Positions 19,935-29,943 of a stretch of DNA of 64,000 nt are shown here, one piece after another. Origin of the DNA: Pycnococcus provasolii (Eukaryota > Chlorophyta > Pseudoscourfieldiophyceae > Pseudoscourfieldiales > Pycnococcaceae); contig OW568879.1 in assembly GCA_938743325.2 (NCBI GenBank), positions 496,001 to 560,000 of the forward strand. Direction: 5' to 3'. The notes under the pieces are model-generated. The model did not search any database. It worked only from the letters and a program-made list of their open reading frames with translations, and had not been told where the DNA came from. Position numbers and translations under genes: made by a program. Position 1 is the stretch's first letter. The number at the start of each line of letters is the position of its first letter.

Positions 19935-20243
19935 GTCTCGACTTTTTTTTGTGACTGGCAAGTGACTGGATAAAAAGCGAGCAAAAAGGAGGTCAAAAAG
20001 GGGAGAAGGGGAAAAGGAAAAAACAAAAATATCTCCCCTCACCGGCTCAACCATTCTTAGTTAGGGGATCAGCTATGATGATCCCTCGACTCATCAGGCC
20101 GAGATGTGAGACATGTACGTGCTCTGATACTTTTTAACAGGACAGCAACGATGGACGACGTGGTATAAGTACGAAAGAAAACAAAAGAGGCATTCATTAC
20201 ACTAAGCTTAGAAAGAAAGGTGCTGCTGCTGCGGCGGCGGCGG

Positions 20244-23200
20244 CTACGTCTGATTCTCCTTCCCCGTCGCCAGCGCCGCACTTGGGCTCGGTCGCGGGGC
20301 GCCCGCCGCATCCTTCGGGCTCGGTGTTGTTGCCGTGCCCACGTTCGTCTTCAAAAAGTCAAAGGAGGTGTTGTCGCTCAACAACTCGGGAGTTGGGAGC
20401 TTCTCCAGGCTGAGGTCGGGCATGTTCGTCGCGATCTCGTCCATGGTGAATGGCACGCTCATGTCGTCATCGAGCAAGAACGAGTTGGATCCGCTGTTAT
20501 CCTCTAGCATGAGCTGCTTCATTGAGCTCAAAACTTGCGTGCTCACCGTCTCCGTGCCGTACCGGTCGTCCCAGTACATGGTCGATATCCTGTACAGCTG
20601 TTGGATGCTCAGGCATGGGCACATGTCGCTGGTGATCTCCGCAAGGCTCTTGCGCGGCTTGTGATGCACGACCAGGAACGTCACAGCCTGCCGGATGTAC
20701 CTCATCTCATCCCAGCTATCGCCGAGCCACTGATTTCCAACACTGTGGATCCAGTGCTCCAATTCCGCGAGACCCGTCTTCACGTACTCGCCGTTCGAAA
20801 AGCTGCAGCACTCGCGGCGAAGCAGCAGTGCATTGAATAGCTGAACGTTGATGAAAGAGAACACCTGCTTGAACAGCTTCTGGATGAGGAACGAGCTCAC
20901 ATTATTCTTCTGCAGCGTGCGAAGCAATTCGTCGAGCACGTTCAGAATCGTATTCCAGCACGATGTGGCCGCTCCCATCTGGTGCTCATCATCATCCGCG
21001 CCGCCCGACGACTTGGGCGAGCCGATGCTGCCCTGACGCGCGAGAGGGTGATCGCCACCCGCACTTCCCGCGCCCCGAATTTGTCCGCGCGTCGCGCCGC
21101 CGCCAGCGCCGCCACCCTCCTTTCTGGGCTGCTGGATGCAGCTCGTGAGAAGCGGAGTCACTTCCTTCTTCACGTTGTCTCGAAGCATGCCATAAATTTT
21201 CTCCGCAAATGCTGCGAGCTGCTGCTTGAAGAGAAGTGCTGGGTACTTCGCCTCGACGCTGGCCATTCCAGCCGACGCGGTAACGCCGCCAATGCCAAAC
21301 GCGGCTAGCCCCGGAATCACAGGCGATGCTGCGGCACCACCAGGCGAAAGTGCGGTTGCCGCACTCCTATTTGCACCCCCAAAACTGCCAAATGCACGCT
21401 GCAGCATGTTGCTGGCTTGTGCGATGCTCGCTCGCCTCCTGTTGCCGTTCACCCCGCCGCCAGCACCCGATCCCGCACGCAGCGTGCGCTGCAGCAGGCA
21501 AAGAAGCGTGGTGGTGTTGGCAAGCCAGAACGATAGAACGTCGTTGTTCTCGTGGTACCCGTCAATCACCTGCCCCATCGTCTGAATGATCTTGTCGAAC
21601 ACGGATGTGCGGTCCGCGCTCAGCGAACCCCACTTCAGCAGGACGACGAACACGGTGCACGCTGCCACCGGGCGTCCCTGGCTAAAGCTGTTCTCCGACC
21701 TGAGCACGCTAAGCAGAGCCTTCTCGTCGCGCTCCGCACGCTCCTTCGCAACCTTCTCTTTCTTCGACTCAAGCTCGTTGATCTTGCCATTGATGTCGCT
21801 CTCCGTCATCGAAGACGCACGCGACGCGCGATTCGACTCCGGCGCGGCGGCCGGCGCGGGCGCCACCTTGGCGGGCGGCGGCGCGGCTGAGGCGGCGCGC
21901 AGCGCCTCCTGCTTCGCCTTGTCAATCTCCTCCATCAGCACCTTGTTCTCGCTCTCGAGGTTGGATAAGCGCGCCTGCAGCTCGTCGTGCGCACGCGCAA
22001 TCTTCTCGCGCGCAGCCTCCTTCTCCTCGATGGTCGCGCGAAGAGCGACCATCTCGCTCTCGTGCTCCTGGCGAACGCCCGAAATCTCCGCCTCATGATC
22101 CTCTTTCGCCCTTGCCAACGTCGTGGCGGCAGTCTCCTGCTCCGCCCTCACAGCCTCCTCAGCCATCGCACGAGCCTGCCCCTCCGTTTCAAGCTTCTGC
22201 TTCAACTCGAGCAGCTCCATGTCCTTCGCCGACAAGTTCTCCTTTTCAGCCTCGAGAGCCGCGCGGAGCGATCCCACTTCCCTCTTGTACTCCGTTGCCT
22301 CTGCCGCACTGTTGTGCGCCTCTTCGGCCTGGTGCTTGTACTCCTTCAACTTCGCCTTCAGGTCCTTGCGATCTTCCTGCATCTTTGCAATCGTCTCCTC
22401 CTGCTTCTTCACAGCCGCCTCGAGCTTCTCCTTCTCGTTGCGAATGTTGTTGACGTCTCGCGCCTCCAACCTGAGCTGCTTGAGCACCTTCCTCGCACCC
22501 TTTGCACGATAACGGCTCTGCAGGCGCACGATGCCATGCCGAGCCTTTAAGTACCGACGACGCTGAATCGCCATGCGACCCATGCTCTGCAGAAGTAGAA
22601 TTGACATATCGTAGCGCTCCGTCAACGCGGCAAGGCGCTTGCGGTAGCCGCGGTATCCCGCCTGAATCTTCTTCACAGCTCGCCTAGTGCGGCGGAATGC
22701 ACGACACGCGAGGAACATGCGAACACTGGCCTGAAGCTTCGTGGCAGCCTTGAGCTTGCGCAGCTCTCGTGCCCGCATGCGCGCGAGCATGCCCCTGCCT
22801 CCCGCCTGCAGCGTAACCACCGCCTCGCGCATGCGCAGGTAGAGGTCACGCGCCTTCTTGCGACGCCACTCGCGCGCTATCACAATCGCGGATTCTTGCA
22901 GCACCAACAGCCTCTGCTTGTCGAGAAGCGCCATCTGACCCGCACGCAGGAACACCTTCGTGAGGCCAATCTGAAATCCTTCCAGGCCAGCTTTTGCGCA
23001 CAACTTTTGGCTGATCGCGCGGTCGTCTATATTCTGCCGAAGCAGGTTTGGATCGATCATGTAGAAGCGATTGACGAATTCGGTGAAGAAACGTCGGCTC
23101 GGGTATCCCGCCTGAGAGATTCGCACAGCCTCGAGTACGCCGCCCGCTCGCAGCTGATTCAGCACGTTGCGCGACTCGAAAAGCATTGGAGCGGATGCCA

Positions 23201-25253
23201 CGTTCGGCTTGATGCATCGGACGTAGTGCGGGTCCATCTTCGACAGCGTTTCCATTAGGCTACCCAGCTGCTTCTTGAAGTTTGCCGACACACTGCTGAA
23301 CTTCATGGCGGATCGGCTGCCGCCCTTGGACTCTGCCTCGGGATCCGGCGCAAACAGGTTCGCAATGAACGGCCGCGTGCTCCGGCTGAGCATCGCCTGG
23401 TGCTCGAGAACAACGTAGTCCTTGTTCTTGTCCATGAAGTTGAACGCATCGTACGTCACCTTGCCAGCGTAGTGGTGCAGCGTGAAGCTCTCCCTCTTTG
23501 CCTTCTTCGGCCGTTCGAAGCGCTCATGCTTGCGGTCAAAGTCGTTGTAGAGTTTCTCCGCAAATTCCTTGAACGTCGCGCGAGGAAATCTGCACTGCTC
23601 GTCGAGAGCGGCGATGATGCCCGTCTTAGGTGCCTCGATGAGGTCCAGAATATCCTGGTTGTCTTTAAACGAGATGTACGACCAGTCAATCTGCTCGCGC
23701 TTGTATTCCTCCTGCTCCATTTTGAAGACGTGGCTATTGAAGTGCTGCTGCAGCTTCTCGTTTGCCAGGTTGATGCAGAATTGCTCAAAGTCGTTGACGG
23801 CAAAGCACTCGAAGCCGTAGATGTCGAGCAGTCCAACGAGTCCCTTCGCGTTGTCATCCTGCCCGATGCTAACGTTGATCTTTTGCACAATCCAGTCGAA
23901 CAGGCGCGAGTACAGCGTCTTGGATAGCGAGTCGCGCTTGTCGACGGATGCAGCCTCGCTAAGCTGCTTGGTGATGAGCCCATCGCGCGTCTCAATTGTA
24001 TTCGTGTGCAGCGACTTGCCGAGGATTGACGCCGCGGTTGTCGCATCGCCGCTGGCATCCTCGTCGCCGAAGATGCCGCGCAGTTCGCTATCGACGCCGA
24101 GTAGGTCCGCCGCGGCGTCGACGCTCTGCGAGCACGACGCGACGTCGACGCGACAGTCGTCGTCGCCACCCACGAACTTAACATTTCCGAGGTGCATGAC
24201 CGCGCACACGACGCGAAACAAGTCGAGCTGATCCTCCGTGGGAATGCCAACGTTATCCATCGCCTCGCGAAGTCTCACGTACTCCTCGGCGTTGTCCACT
24301 CCCTTGAGCGTGTGGCACTTGGAGGTTGCAACATACCCGAACGCCGCGCTGGCGTGCTGTGCATTCTCCGGCAGGTGCAGTGTCGCTCGCTCATCGGCAT
24401 CTGCGCCAGCAGCCACGAGGTAAAACACGTGGTACGACCGCTCCGGGTCGCTGATGCCGGTGACGCGCGACCTCTCGAGAAGGTATGTTCGGATCGCGGC
24501 GCCGGAGATGCACCCTTTGCCGTCGAACGTGATTTCGACAAACTTTCCAAATCGCGAGCTGTTGTCGTTGCGCACCGTCTTGGCATTCCCAAACGCTTCC
24601 AGGATGGGGTTGCTTTCCAGCACTTTTTGCTGCACCGGCTTCTCGCCGTCGACCTCGGCAGCTGCGGGTGCGCGCCCTCCCATAAAGGCTAGATAACTCA
24701 TGATCAGTTTCGTCGTCTCCGTCTTTCCCGCACCGCTCTCTCCGCTGACGAGAACGCTCTGCGGTCTCTTCACCTCTGCGGTGACCGCGCTCCTGTACGC
24801 GGCGTCTGCCACGGCGAAGACGTGCGGCGACAGCTCGCCAAACGGCACGCCCTTGTACTGCTGCATCATGTGGCTGTCGTACAGGTGCGGCAGCCGTCGG
24901 AACGGGTTTACTGCAATGAGGATGGAAGCTGTGTAGGTGTAAATGTCGTCGAGTTCGTATCTCTCTTCGAGGTTGCTGAGTACGCCCGGTTCGTGCAGGT
25001 ACGGCAGCTTCGTCATGTCCTCGACGCCTCCTCTCATGGGCGGGTTCTGCAGCGGGCAGTCTGCCGACGCCTTTGTGACGGTGGTTCCGTCGGCAAGCTG
25101 CAGCGTGACGTTCGATCCGTCGACGGCGGTAACTTCTGCCTTGCTCCATGTTATTTCGGAGGACTCGTCTTTGTTTTCGACCCACACGGTCGCGCCGATG
25201 CCGTGGACGTGGTCGAGCGGCAGGCCGGTCTTCTCGTTGATTAGGGGCGCCAT
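20244..25253 (-). CDS. Unconventional myosin, plant class XI type
   Basis: 1,669 residues in one exon. Order: N-terminal SH3-like domain (about 15-62, GATVWVENKDESSEITWSKA); motor about 75-770 with P-loop SGESGAGKTETTK (about 170), switch I NDNSSRFGKFVEI and switch II LLDIYGFECF; actin-binding region including HYVRCIKPNVASAPMLFESR; converter; six IQ motifs (about 780-930) for calmodulin-like light chains; a coiled coil (about 930-1,165, KEKLEAAVKKQEETIAKMQE onward) for dimerisation; and a globular tail with a DIL domain (about 1,400-1,600; WLGDSWDEMRYIRQAVTFLV). Plant class XI myosins drive organelle transport and cytoplasmic streaming along actin. The tail is longer than usual because of Gly/Ala/Ser-rich loops (for example around 21030-21110 and 21290-21450). 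Start 25253 fits the family N terminus. Confidence 0.96.
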   Translation of the reverse strand: MAPLINEKTGLPLDHVHGIGATVWVENKDESSEITWSKAEVTAVDGSNVTLQLADGTTVTKASADCPLQNPPMRGGVEDMTKLPYLHEPGVLSNLEERYELDDIYTYTASILIAVNPFRRLPHLYDSHMMQQYKGVPFGELSPHVFAVADAAYRSAVTAEVKRPQSVLVSGESGAGKTETTKLIMSYLAFMGGRAPAAAEVDGEKPVQQKVLESNPILEAFGNAKTVRNDNSSRFGKFVEITFDGKGCISGAAIRTYLLERSRVTGISDPERSYHVFYLVAAGADADERATLHLPENAQHASAAFGYVATSKCHTLKGVDNAEEYVRLREAMDNVGIPTEDQLDLFRVVCAVMHLGNVKFVGGDDDCRVDVASCSQSVDAAADLLGVDSELRGIFGDEDASGDATTAASILGKSLHTNTIETRDGLITKQLSEAASVDKRDSLSKTLYSRLFDWIVQKINVSIGQDDNAKGLVGLLDIYGFECFAVNDFEQFCINLANEKLQQHFNSHVFKMEQEEYKREQIDWSYISFKDNQDILDLIEAPKTGIIAALDEQCRFPRATFKEFAEKLYNDFDRKHERFERPKKAKRESFTLHHYAGKVTYDAFNFMDKNKDYVVLEHQAMLSRSTRPFIANLFAPDPEAESKGGSRSAMKFSSVSANFKKQLGSLMETLSKMDPHYVRCIKPNVASAPMLFESRNVLNQLRAGGVLEAVRISQAGYPSRRFFTEFVNRFYMIDPNLLRQNIDDRAISQKLCAKAGLEGFQIGLTKVFLRAGQMALLDKQRLLVLQESAIVIAREWRRKKARDLYLRMREAVVTLQAGGRGMLARMRARELRKLKAATKLQASVRMFLACRAFRRTRRAVKKIQAGYRGYRKRLAALTERYDMSILLLQSMGRMAIQRRRYLKARHGIVRLQSRYRAKGARKVLKQLRLEARDVNNIRNEKEKLEAAVKKQEETIAKMQEDRKDLKAKLKEYKHQAEEAHNSAAEATEYKREVGSLRAALEAEKENLSAKDMELLELKQKLETEGQARAMAEEAVRAEQETAATTLARAKEDHEAEISGVRQEHESEMVALRATIEEKEAAREKIARAHDELQARLSNLESENKVLMEEIDKAKQEALRAASAAPPPAKVAPAPAAAPESNRASRASSMTESDINGKINELESKKEKVAKERAERDEKALLSVLRSENSFSQGRPVAACTVFVVLLKWGSLSADRTSVFDKIIQTMGQVIDGYHENNDVLSFWLANTTTLLCLLQRTLRAGSGAGGGVNGNRRRASIAQASNMLQRAFGSFGGANRSAATALSPGGAAASPVIPGLAAFGIGGVTASAGMASVEAKYPALLFKQQLAAFAEKIYGMLRDNVKKEVTPLLTSCIQQPRKEGGGAGGGATRGQIRGAGSAGGDHPLARQGSIGSPKSSGGADDDEHQMGAATSCWNTILNVLDELLRTLQKNNVSSFLIQKLFKQVFSFINVQLFNALLLRRECCSFSNGEYVKTGLAELEHWIHSVGNQWLGDSWDEMRYIRQAVTFLVVHHKPRKSLAEITSDMCPCLSIQQLYRISTMYWDDRYGTETVSTQVLSSMKQLMLEDNSGSNSFLLDDDMSVPFTMDEIATNMPDLSLEKLPTPELLSDNTSFDFLKTNVGTATTPSPKDAAGAPRPSPSAALATGKENQT

Positions 25254-26012
25254 GGTTATGGGTTAGGCTAGTTGACTAATCGGTCAAGACGAACTGACTC
25301 AGTCAACCGACTCAACAGAACCAACCGCAGAGCAACCAGAACTAATCGCGCAACCGCAAAGGAATCAACGGAGCAATCACGACTAAGAGGGAGCCACGAC
25401 CGAGCACGTGAGATGAAGGAACACGAACACGACGAGGACGAGAGCCACGGCGCACTGGCGATGACCAACCAACCACGCCAACAACCAACCGCACCAACCA
25501 AGGACCGGTGGAGAAACGAACGACGGACGGAACAACAAACGTTTTGGAAAAGCACAGGAGAGAACAGCGGATGGGAGAACAGCGAGAGGGAAAAACCAAA
25601 CCAAGAACAGCACGCGCCAAATACCTGAGGGGCGAAGCAGATGCAGATGAAAAACAGATCAGCCGGGAAATACAAATACTGAAAAACTGTACTGCAAGGT
25701 AAGGGGGAACCTTCGGTAGGAATCCGAAGAAGGGGGACTCAAAAACAAGAACTCAACGGTCATTTCCCTTAAGAAGGAGAGTTTAGTTCTTTCGGGGTTG
25801 GGAAAAGAAATTCGGGGTGGAGTGAGTTCGAAGGGAAAGTTCAAAGAAGTTGCTATTAATATCCTAAGACTTAAGAGTATGTAGACTATACAAGACCATT
25901 CATGGTGTTCAGGTAAGTAACCTTACTTATCGTAGGATAAGTACGTGCTGGCTGGCTAACTGGCCAGTTGACGTTCCGAAACGTCAACAGAAGTGCAACC
26001 AGCAGTCAGTCG
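25254..26012. other. Region between myosin start and the VTT gene end
   Basis: 759 bp with no supported gene, holding the myosin promoter and the VTT 3' end. It has many short GACTCAGTCAACCGACTCAAC-like partial repeats near the myosin start (25270-25390) and a small inverted repeat, CTTCGGTAGGAATCCGAAG (25710-25728). It is AT-richer from 25640 to 25960. Confidence 0.4.
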
Positions 26013-27203
26013 TCAACGCATCAGCACGCCGCCACCGTCGCGCATTCGGCCCAACGAACGAACGAGCTTCGTGAGGCGCGCGCGAGCGCCCGCGGCGGTG
26101 CGGCGCACGGCGGCGAGGCTGCCTACAAACACTGGGGCGAGAAATATCATACCAATCACCGTCACGAACGCCAAGTTCCCCGGCGAGTACAGCTCGTTGA
26201 TCGAACGCAGGTCGCGAAGCCGTTCGCCGGCAGACACGGGAATCAGCTGCGTCACGCAAAGACCCACGATCGTGCTGACAGCGAAGATGCCGAACGGTAT
26301 GCCAATGATTGGCGACGCGATCGTCACAAACACGTTCGGAAAAATCGGCGTGCAGCGCAGGAAAAGCATGTACGACAGCAGGTTGTTGCGGTGCTTGTTG
26401 ATCTCCGTGTTGAAAAACACCATCTTCTCCGCGTACATCCAGTAGACGAGCGGCCGGCCGAGCGTGTAGCTGATGAAGTAGCAGAGCGAGCTGCCAAGCA
26501 CGCAGCAACTGACGACCGCCGCAAGTCCAAAAGCAAGGCCGTACAGCGAACCGGCCAACACGGAAAGGAAGATTCCACCAGGTATGGCGAACGTCTGCAT
26601 GAAGATGTATGTAGCGCAGAAGATGGCGAGTACGTCCGTGGGGTTGGTAACTTGGAAGTGGCTCATCACCTCGACGAGCTCCTTCACGTCATCTAAGTTT
26701 CTTGGCGGAAGTTTCACGTCTGTTTCAAACTTCGGCATGATGGATGCGTATATATTGTACAGAGTCAGGGTGCCCAACGCGAAGAGCGCTCCTATGCTTA
26801 GTAGCGTCCGCACGTTTGGCGGTCCAGGTGGAGGAAGCATAGCTCCCATCGTGACGGCGTTTGTCACAGCTCCGAGTCCGATGGCGTCGCTCACGTCAAC
26901 GGGGTAGCTTTCGGAGTAGCGTACACTGTGTCCGCCGTCGATTCGAACCTTGGACTTCGCCTGTGCGGTCGAGCTCGTCTGTCTGTCCGTCTGGTGATCG
27001 CCGTTCGAACCACCCCCTTTTTGGTCTGTGGCCTTGTAGCTCCACGCTGACCTCGCCGCCGACCCGGCCGTCGTCGTCGAAACCCCGCTGCCACTCGCCT
27101 CCATGTCGTCACCGATGGCGGTCGACGTGCCTGCTTGCATACGCGGCGAGAGGTGCGCGCGTTGGTTATCGTTTAAGTCGTACGTCGACTGGCCCGCGCC
27201 CAT
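26013..27203 (-). CDS. TMEM41/VTT-domain membrane protein
   Basis: 396 residues. A hydrophilic, low-complexity N-terminal 125 residues precede about six hydrophobic segments. The VTT (SNARE-associated/DedA) core is clear: MQTFAIPGGIFLSVLAGSLY, then GSSLCYFISYTLGRPLVYW, FLRCTPIFPNVFVTIASPII, and QLIPVSAGERLRDL. The FLR.TP.FPN motif is typical of TMEM41B/VMP1-type proteins, ER scramblases with roles in lipid mobilisation, lipoproteins and autophagy; the assignment to the TMEM41 branch is by motif likeness. The protein ends with a basic tail (RARLTKLVRSLGRMR). It is divergent from TAF13 with 658 bp between start codons. Confidence 0.88.
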   Translation of the reverse strand: MGAGQSTYDLNDNQRAHLSPRMQAGTSTAIGDDMEASGSGVSTTTAGSAARSAWSYKATDQKGGGSNGDHQTDRQTSSTAQAKSKVRIDGGHSVRYSESYPVDVSDAIGLGAVTNAVTMGAMLPPPGPPNVRTLLSIGALFALGTLTLYNIYASIMPKFETDVKLPPRNLDDVKELVEVMSHFQVTNPTDVLAIFCATYIFMQTFAIPGGIFLSVLAGSLYGLAFGLAAVVSCCVLGSSLCYFISYTLGRPLVYWMYAEKMVFFNTEINKHRNNLLSYMLFLRCTPIFPNVFVTIASPIIGIPFGIFAVSTIVGLCVTQLIPVSAGERLRDLRSINELYSPGNLAFVTVIGMIFLAPVFVGSLAAVRRTAAGARARLTKLVRSLGRMRDGGGVLMR

Positions 27204-27861
27204 CCTTCCTGTTTTGGATGAGAAGGTACGAGTGTAGGGGGAAGCTCAGGCACGTCAGGACGACGAGAGACTAGACTAGATGTATGAGGCCGCAAACCAA
27301 ACCACGAACGGATGGAAGTGCCACAAACCACAAACCACAAACCACCTTGAAAGGAGTCTTAAGAAGAGGCTTAAGCTGCTTACAAGCTGAGTGCTCAAGC
27401 TGCGAGAGGGCGAGCAAGAAGAGTGAAAGGGCCGAATGAAGCGCAGATTGGGAAAAGTTACCAATACAATGCAGGTAGTGGGTGGCACCAACCAGCCAAA
27501 CAAAACGCTGCTCGAGAGGCGAGAAGAGCGAGAAGAGCGAGAACGAGGGCTTCGAAGGATGACAATAATAATAGGCGTGGCCACCAATCCCGGCGCATAA
27601 ATACAAGAAGCAATGCGCATCCCATGCTAGCCTGGATCCCCAAACCAAACCAAACCAAACCAAACCAACTCTCCTCCCTCCCGAAAACCCGAAAATGCAA
27701 AGCTAAACTTAGATGCATTAGCGTTAGGGTTTTAGTTTAGGGCTAGGGTTACGAGAGGTTACTTCCTGGGGCGGCGCCCCCTCCCCCCTCTGCGTCTTTG
27801 TCATTTTCCGTGCGACGCCACCGGACCAGGTCGTCCACGGCACACAACTACCGTAGCAATA
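27204..27861. promoter_or_regulatory. Divergent promoter region VTT gene / TAF13, with CCAAA repeat and telo-box
   Basis: 658 bp. A CCAAA pentamer array (about 27640-27668) and a cluster of telomere-like motifs (TTAGGGTTTTAGTTTAGGG, then CTAGGGTTACG; 27723-27753) lie about 110-200 bp before the TAF13 start. Nothing coding is supported. Confidence 0.5.
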
Positions 27862-28293
27862 ATGTCGGCACCGCCGCCCCCGCCGCCATCAGCACAGCCA
27901 CCCGCCGGGTTGCCTGCACAGCAACAACACGCTGGGGGGACAAGCGCACAGCAGCAGCAGCAGCAGCAGCAACCACAAACAAACGACAGCCTATTCGCAA
28001 AGGACCTCAGGCTGATGATGTACGGGTTCGGCGACAGCAAACACCCACTTGACGCCACAGTCAGCCTCGTCGAGGACATCGTCGTCGAGTACATCACAGA
28101 CTTGGTGCACCGCGCAGCTCACCTCGCGCGAAAGAGAGGAGCACGCATGTCAAGGGAGGATGTCATGCACGTGCTTCGCAGAGACCCAAGGAAGTACGGA
28201 AGAGCACTGCACCTCTTGCAGACGCAGAGCGAGCAAAACGATGCTTTGAGGTCAGACCAAAAGTACCTTGCGCAAGGAGTGACGAGGAAGTAA
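27862..28293 (+). CDS. TAF13: TFIID subunit TAF13
   Basis: 143 residues. Residues 1-40 are Pro- then Gln-rich (a CAG run at about 27950-27970). The histone-fold domain follows: LFAKDLRLMMYGFGDSKHPL, then VSLVEDIVVEYITDLVHRAA and LARKRGARMSREDVMHVLRR with DPRKYGRALHLL. These are the signature blocks of TAF13, which pairs with TAF11 inside TFIID. Length fits the family apart from the Gln-rich start. ATG 27862 is the first in-frame ATG. It is the first of two TFIID subunits in the window (TAF4 at 59.3 kb). Convergent with the lactonase gene. Confidence 0.95.
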   Translation: MSAPPPPPPSAQPPAGLPAQQQHAGGTSAQQQQQQQQPQTNDSLFAKDLRLMMYGFGDSKHPLDATVSLVEDIVVEYITDLVHRAAHLARKRGARMSREDVMHVLRRDPRKYGRALHLLQTQSEQNDALRSDQKYLAQGVTRK

Positions 28294-28470
28294 CATACTA
28301 ACTATTCTATTCTGAAGAAAAAACAAATTTTGTCCCTGTTCGGATTTTTACAGCGAACCACACTCCACCCCCGACCCAACACATTCCAAATGTTTTTTGC
28401 CCTTGAACAAAGTATGAACACAAGGAGTTATACATGGCGATGACAGCACGGCACGCCCGCGGAATGCCAT

Positions 28471-29943
28471 TTATGCAGCTTTGGGCACACTCAGCGATAC
28501 CGCCGCACCCGTCGCCGGCTCGACAACCGACACGTGCGCAAACTGGGGGATCTGCATCTGGGGGATCATCGGCGACAAACTCATCGGGCTCGAGGCCTTG
28601 CACTGTTCCTGCGTAATGTTTGATGCGGGGATAAAGTTGTCGTGTAAGGGCGCACGCTCTTCTGCCGACGTGGGCACGGCATAGATGTAGTTCGGACTGG
28701 GCACGCTCAGGCTGTCAGCTGGAGTCAACCTTCCACTGCTCATGTCGACGAAGAACGACGATACGAGGTTGCTGTCCTGGTTTCCAACCAAAAGCAGGCG
28801 CCCGGATCGGTCGAAGTTGAAGTTGCGCGGGCACTTGCCTCCCGTGGGCTCGTAGTCAACGAGCGCGAGCATGCCAGAGTTGTCATCGACGCGGAACACG
28901 GCGAGCGTATCGTGCCCGCGGTTTGCGACGTACAGGAACTTGCCCGACGGGTGCAGGCGCACCTCGCTCGCGTGGCTTGCAGCCTTCCACACGCCGTCGG
29001 CGTTGATCGACCCGCATCCATCCCACTCGGGAGGGAGCGTGCTGATCACCTGCATCTCCTCGAGGATCGACTCGCTCTTCGACTCGCCGAAGCTGCTCAT
29101 CTCCACGGCGTGTCCCGACGGGTTGCCTTCTGCAAATGCGGCAATGTGCCGGTACTGTAGCACGGTCACGGAGCTCTCGAGCTCGTTCACAACGAACGCG
29201 CAACGCAGCGTGGGGTGGAAGACGAGGTGGCGTGGCCCGCGCCCGGCGACGAGGTCGACAGACGCGCGCAGGCGCATCGCACCCGCCACCATGTCGACAC
29301 GGTAGACGAACACCTTGTCCAGTCCAAGGTCGGAGACGAAGTGCAGGCGGCTGGCGTACGGTTCCGTGACGATGCAGTGGCTGTGCGGCCACCGCTGGCG
29401 GTACTGCCAGTGCTCCTCGCGCGTGGGGCGGTTGTTCTCGACGTAGCTGGCACCTGGCTGCATGTTGATTTCGCGAACACCGGAGATGTTCCCCTGTGCG
29501 TCGAGCTGCATGAGGTTCACCTTCGCGTCCCAGTAGTTGACGGCGAGCATGTACTGCATGCTCTGGTGTATGTTGAGGTAGCACGTCGACTTGCCTTGTG
29601 CGGACACGCGCCCGAGCACGCGCAGCTTGGATGCGTCTCCGTTGTCCATGGCAATGGCGACGACGTCTCCGTCCGCGTCGATGCGCTCGGTGGATGCGTA
29701 CAGCACGTTCTTGTGCGGGTGTTTGACGACAAACGCGGGGTTCGGTCCGACGTCGAGTGCGGACTTGAGCTGCAGTTTCCCTGTGGCTGCGTCGATGAGA
29801 ATACTTGAGAGTCCTCGTCCCATTTCTCCCTTGGGCGTGTGTGCGAGGATGGCGGCGTCGGTGTACGAGGACACCATGAAGGTGACATGTGAAGAGGTAG
29901 GTGATGAAGGTGACGAAGGCATGAGGTGGTCGGAAGACGTCAT
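28471..29943 (-). CDS. Lactonase-type seven-bladed beta-propeller protein (6-phosphogluconolactonase, YbhE family)
   Basis: 490 residues from ATG 29943; ATG 29979 would add 12. The repeated blades carry motifs of the bacterial Pgl/YbhE and fungal muconate-cyclase group: GPNPAFVVKHPHKNVLYAST, then WPHSHCIVTEPYASRLHFVS, DLGLDKVFVYRV, GRGPRHLVFHPTLRCAFVVN, ASEVRLHPSGKFLYVANRGH and KCPRNFNFDRSGRLLLVGNQ. YbhE hydrolyses 6-phosphogluconolactone in the oxidative pentose phosphate pathway, but many eukaryotic family members have untested substrates. It is longer than the typical 330-360 residues, with extra sequence after blade four and a 60-residue C-terminal tail. No transit peptide is convincing. 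Confidence 0.82.
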   Translation of the reverse strand: MTSSDHLMPSSPSSPTSSHVTFMVSSYTDAAILAHTPKGEMGRGLSSILIDAATGKLQLKSALDVGPNPAFVVKHPHKNVLYASTERIDADGDVVAIAMDNGDASKLRVLGRVSAQGKSTCYLNIHQSMQYMLAVNYWDAKVNLMQLDAQGNISGVREINMQPGASYVENNRPTREEHWQYRQRWPHSHCIVTEPYASRLHFVSDLGLDKVFVYRVDMVAGAMRLRASVDLVAGRGPRHLVFHPTLRCAFVVNELESSVTVLQYRHIAAFAEGNPSGHAVEMSSFGESKSESILEEMQVISTLPPEWDGCGSINADGVWKAASHASEVRLHPSGKFLYVANRGHDTLAVFRVDDNSGMLALVDYEPTGGKCPRNFNFDRSGRLLLVGNQDSNLVSSFFVDMSSGRLTPADSLSVPSPNYIYAVPTSAEERAPLHDNFIPASNITQEQCKASSPMSLSPMIPQMQIPQFAHVSVVEPATGAAVSLSVPKAA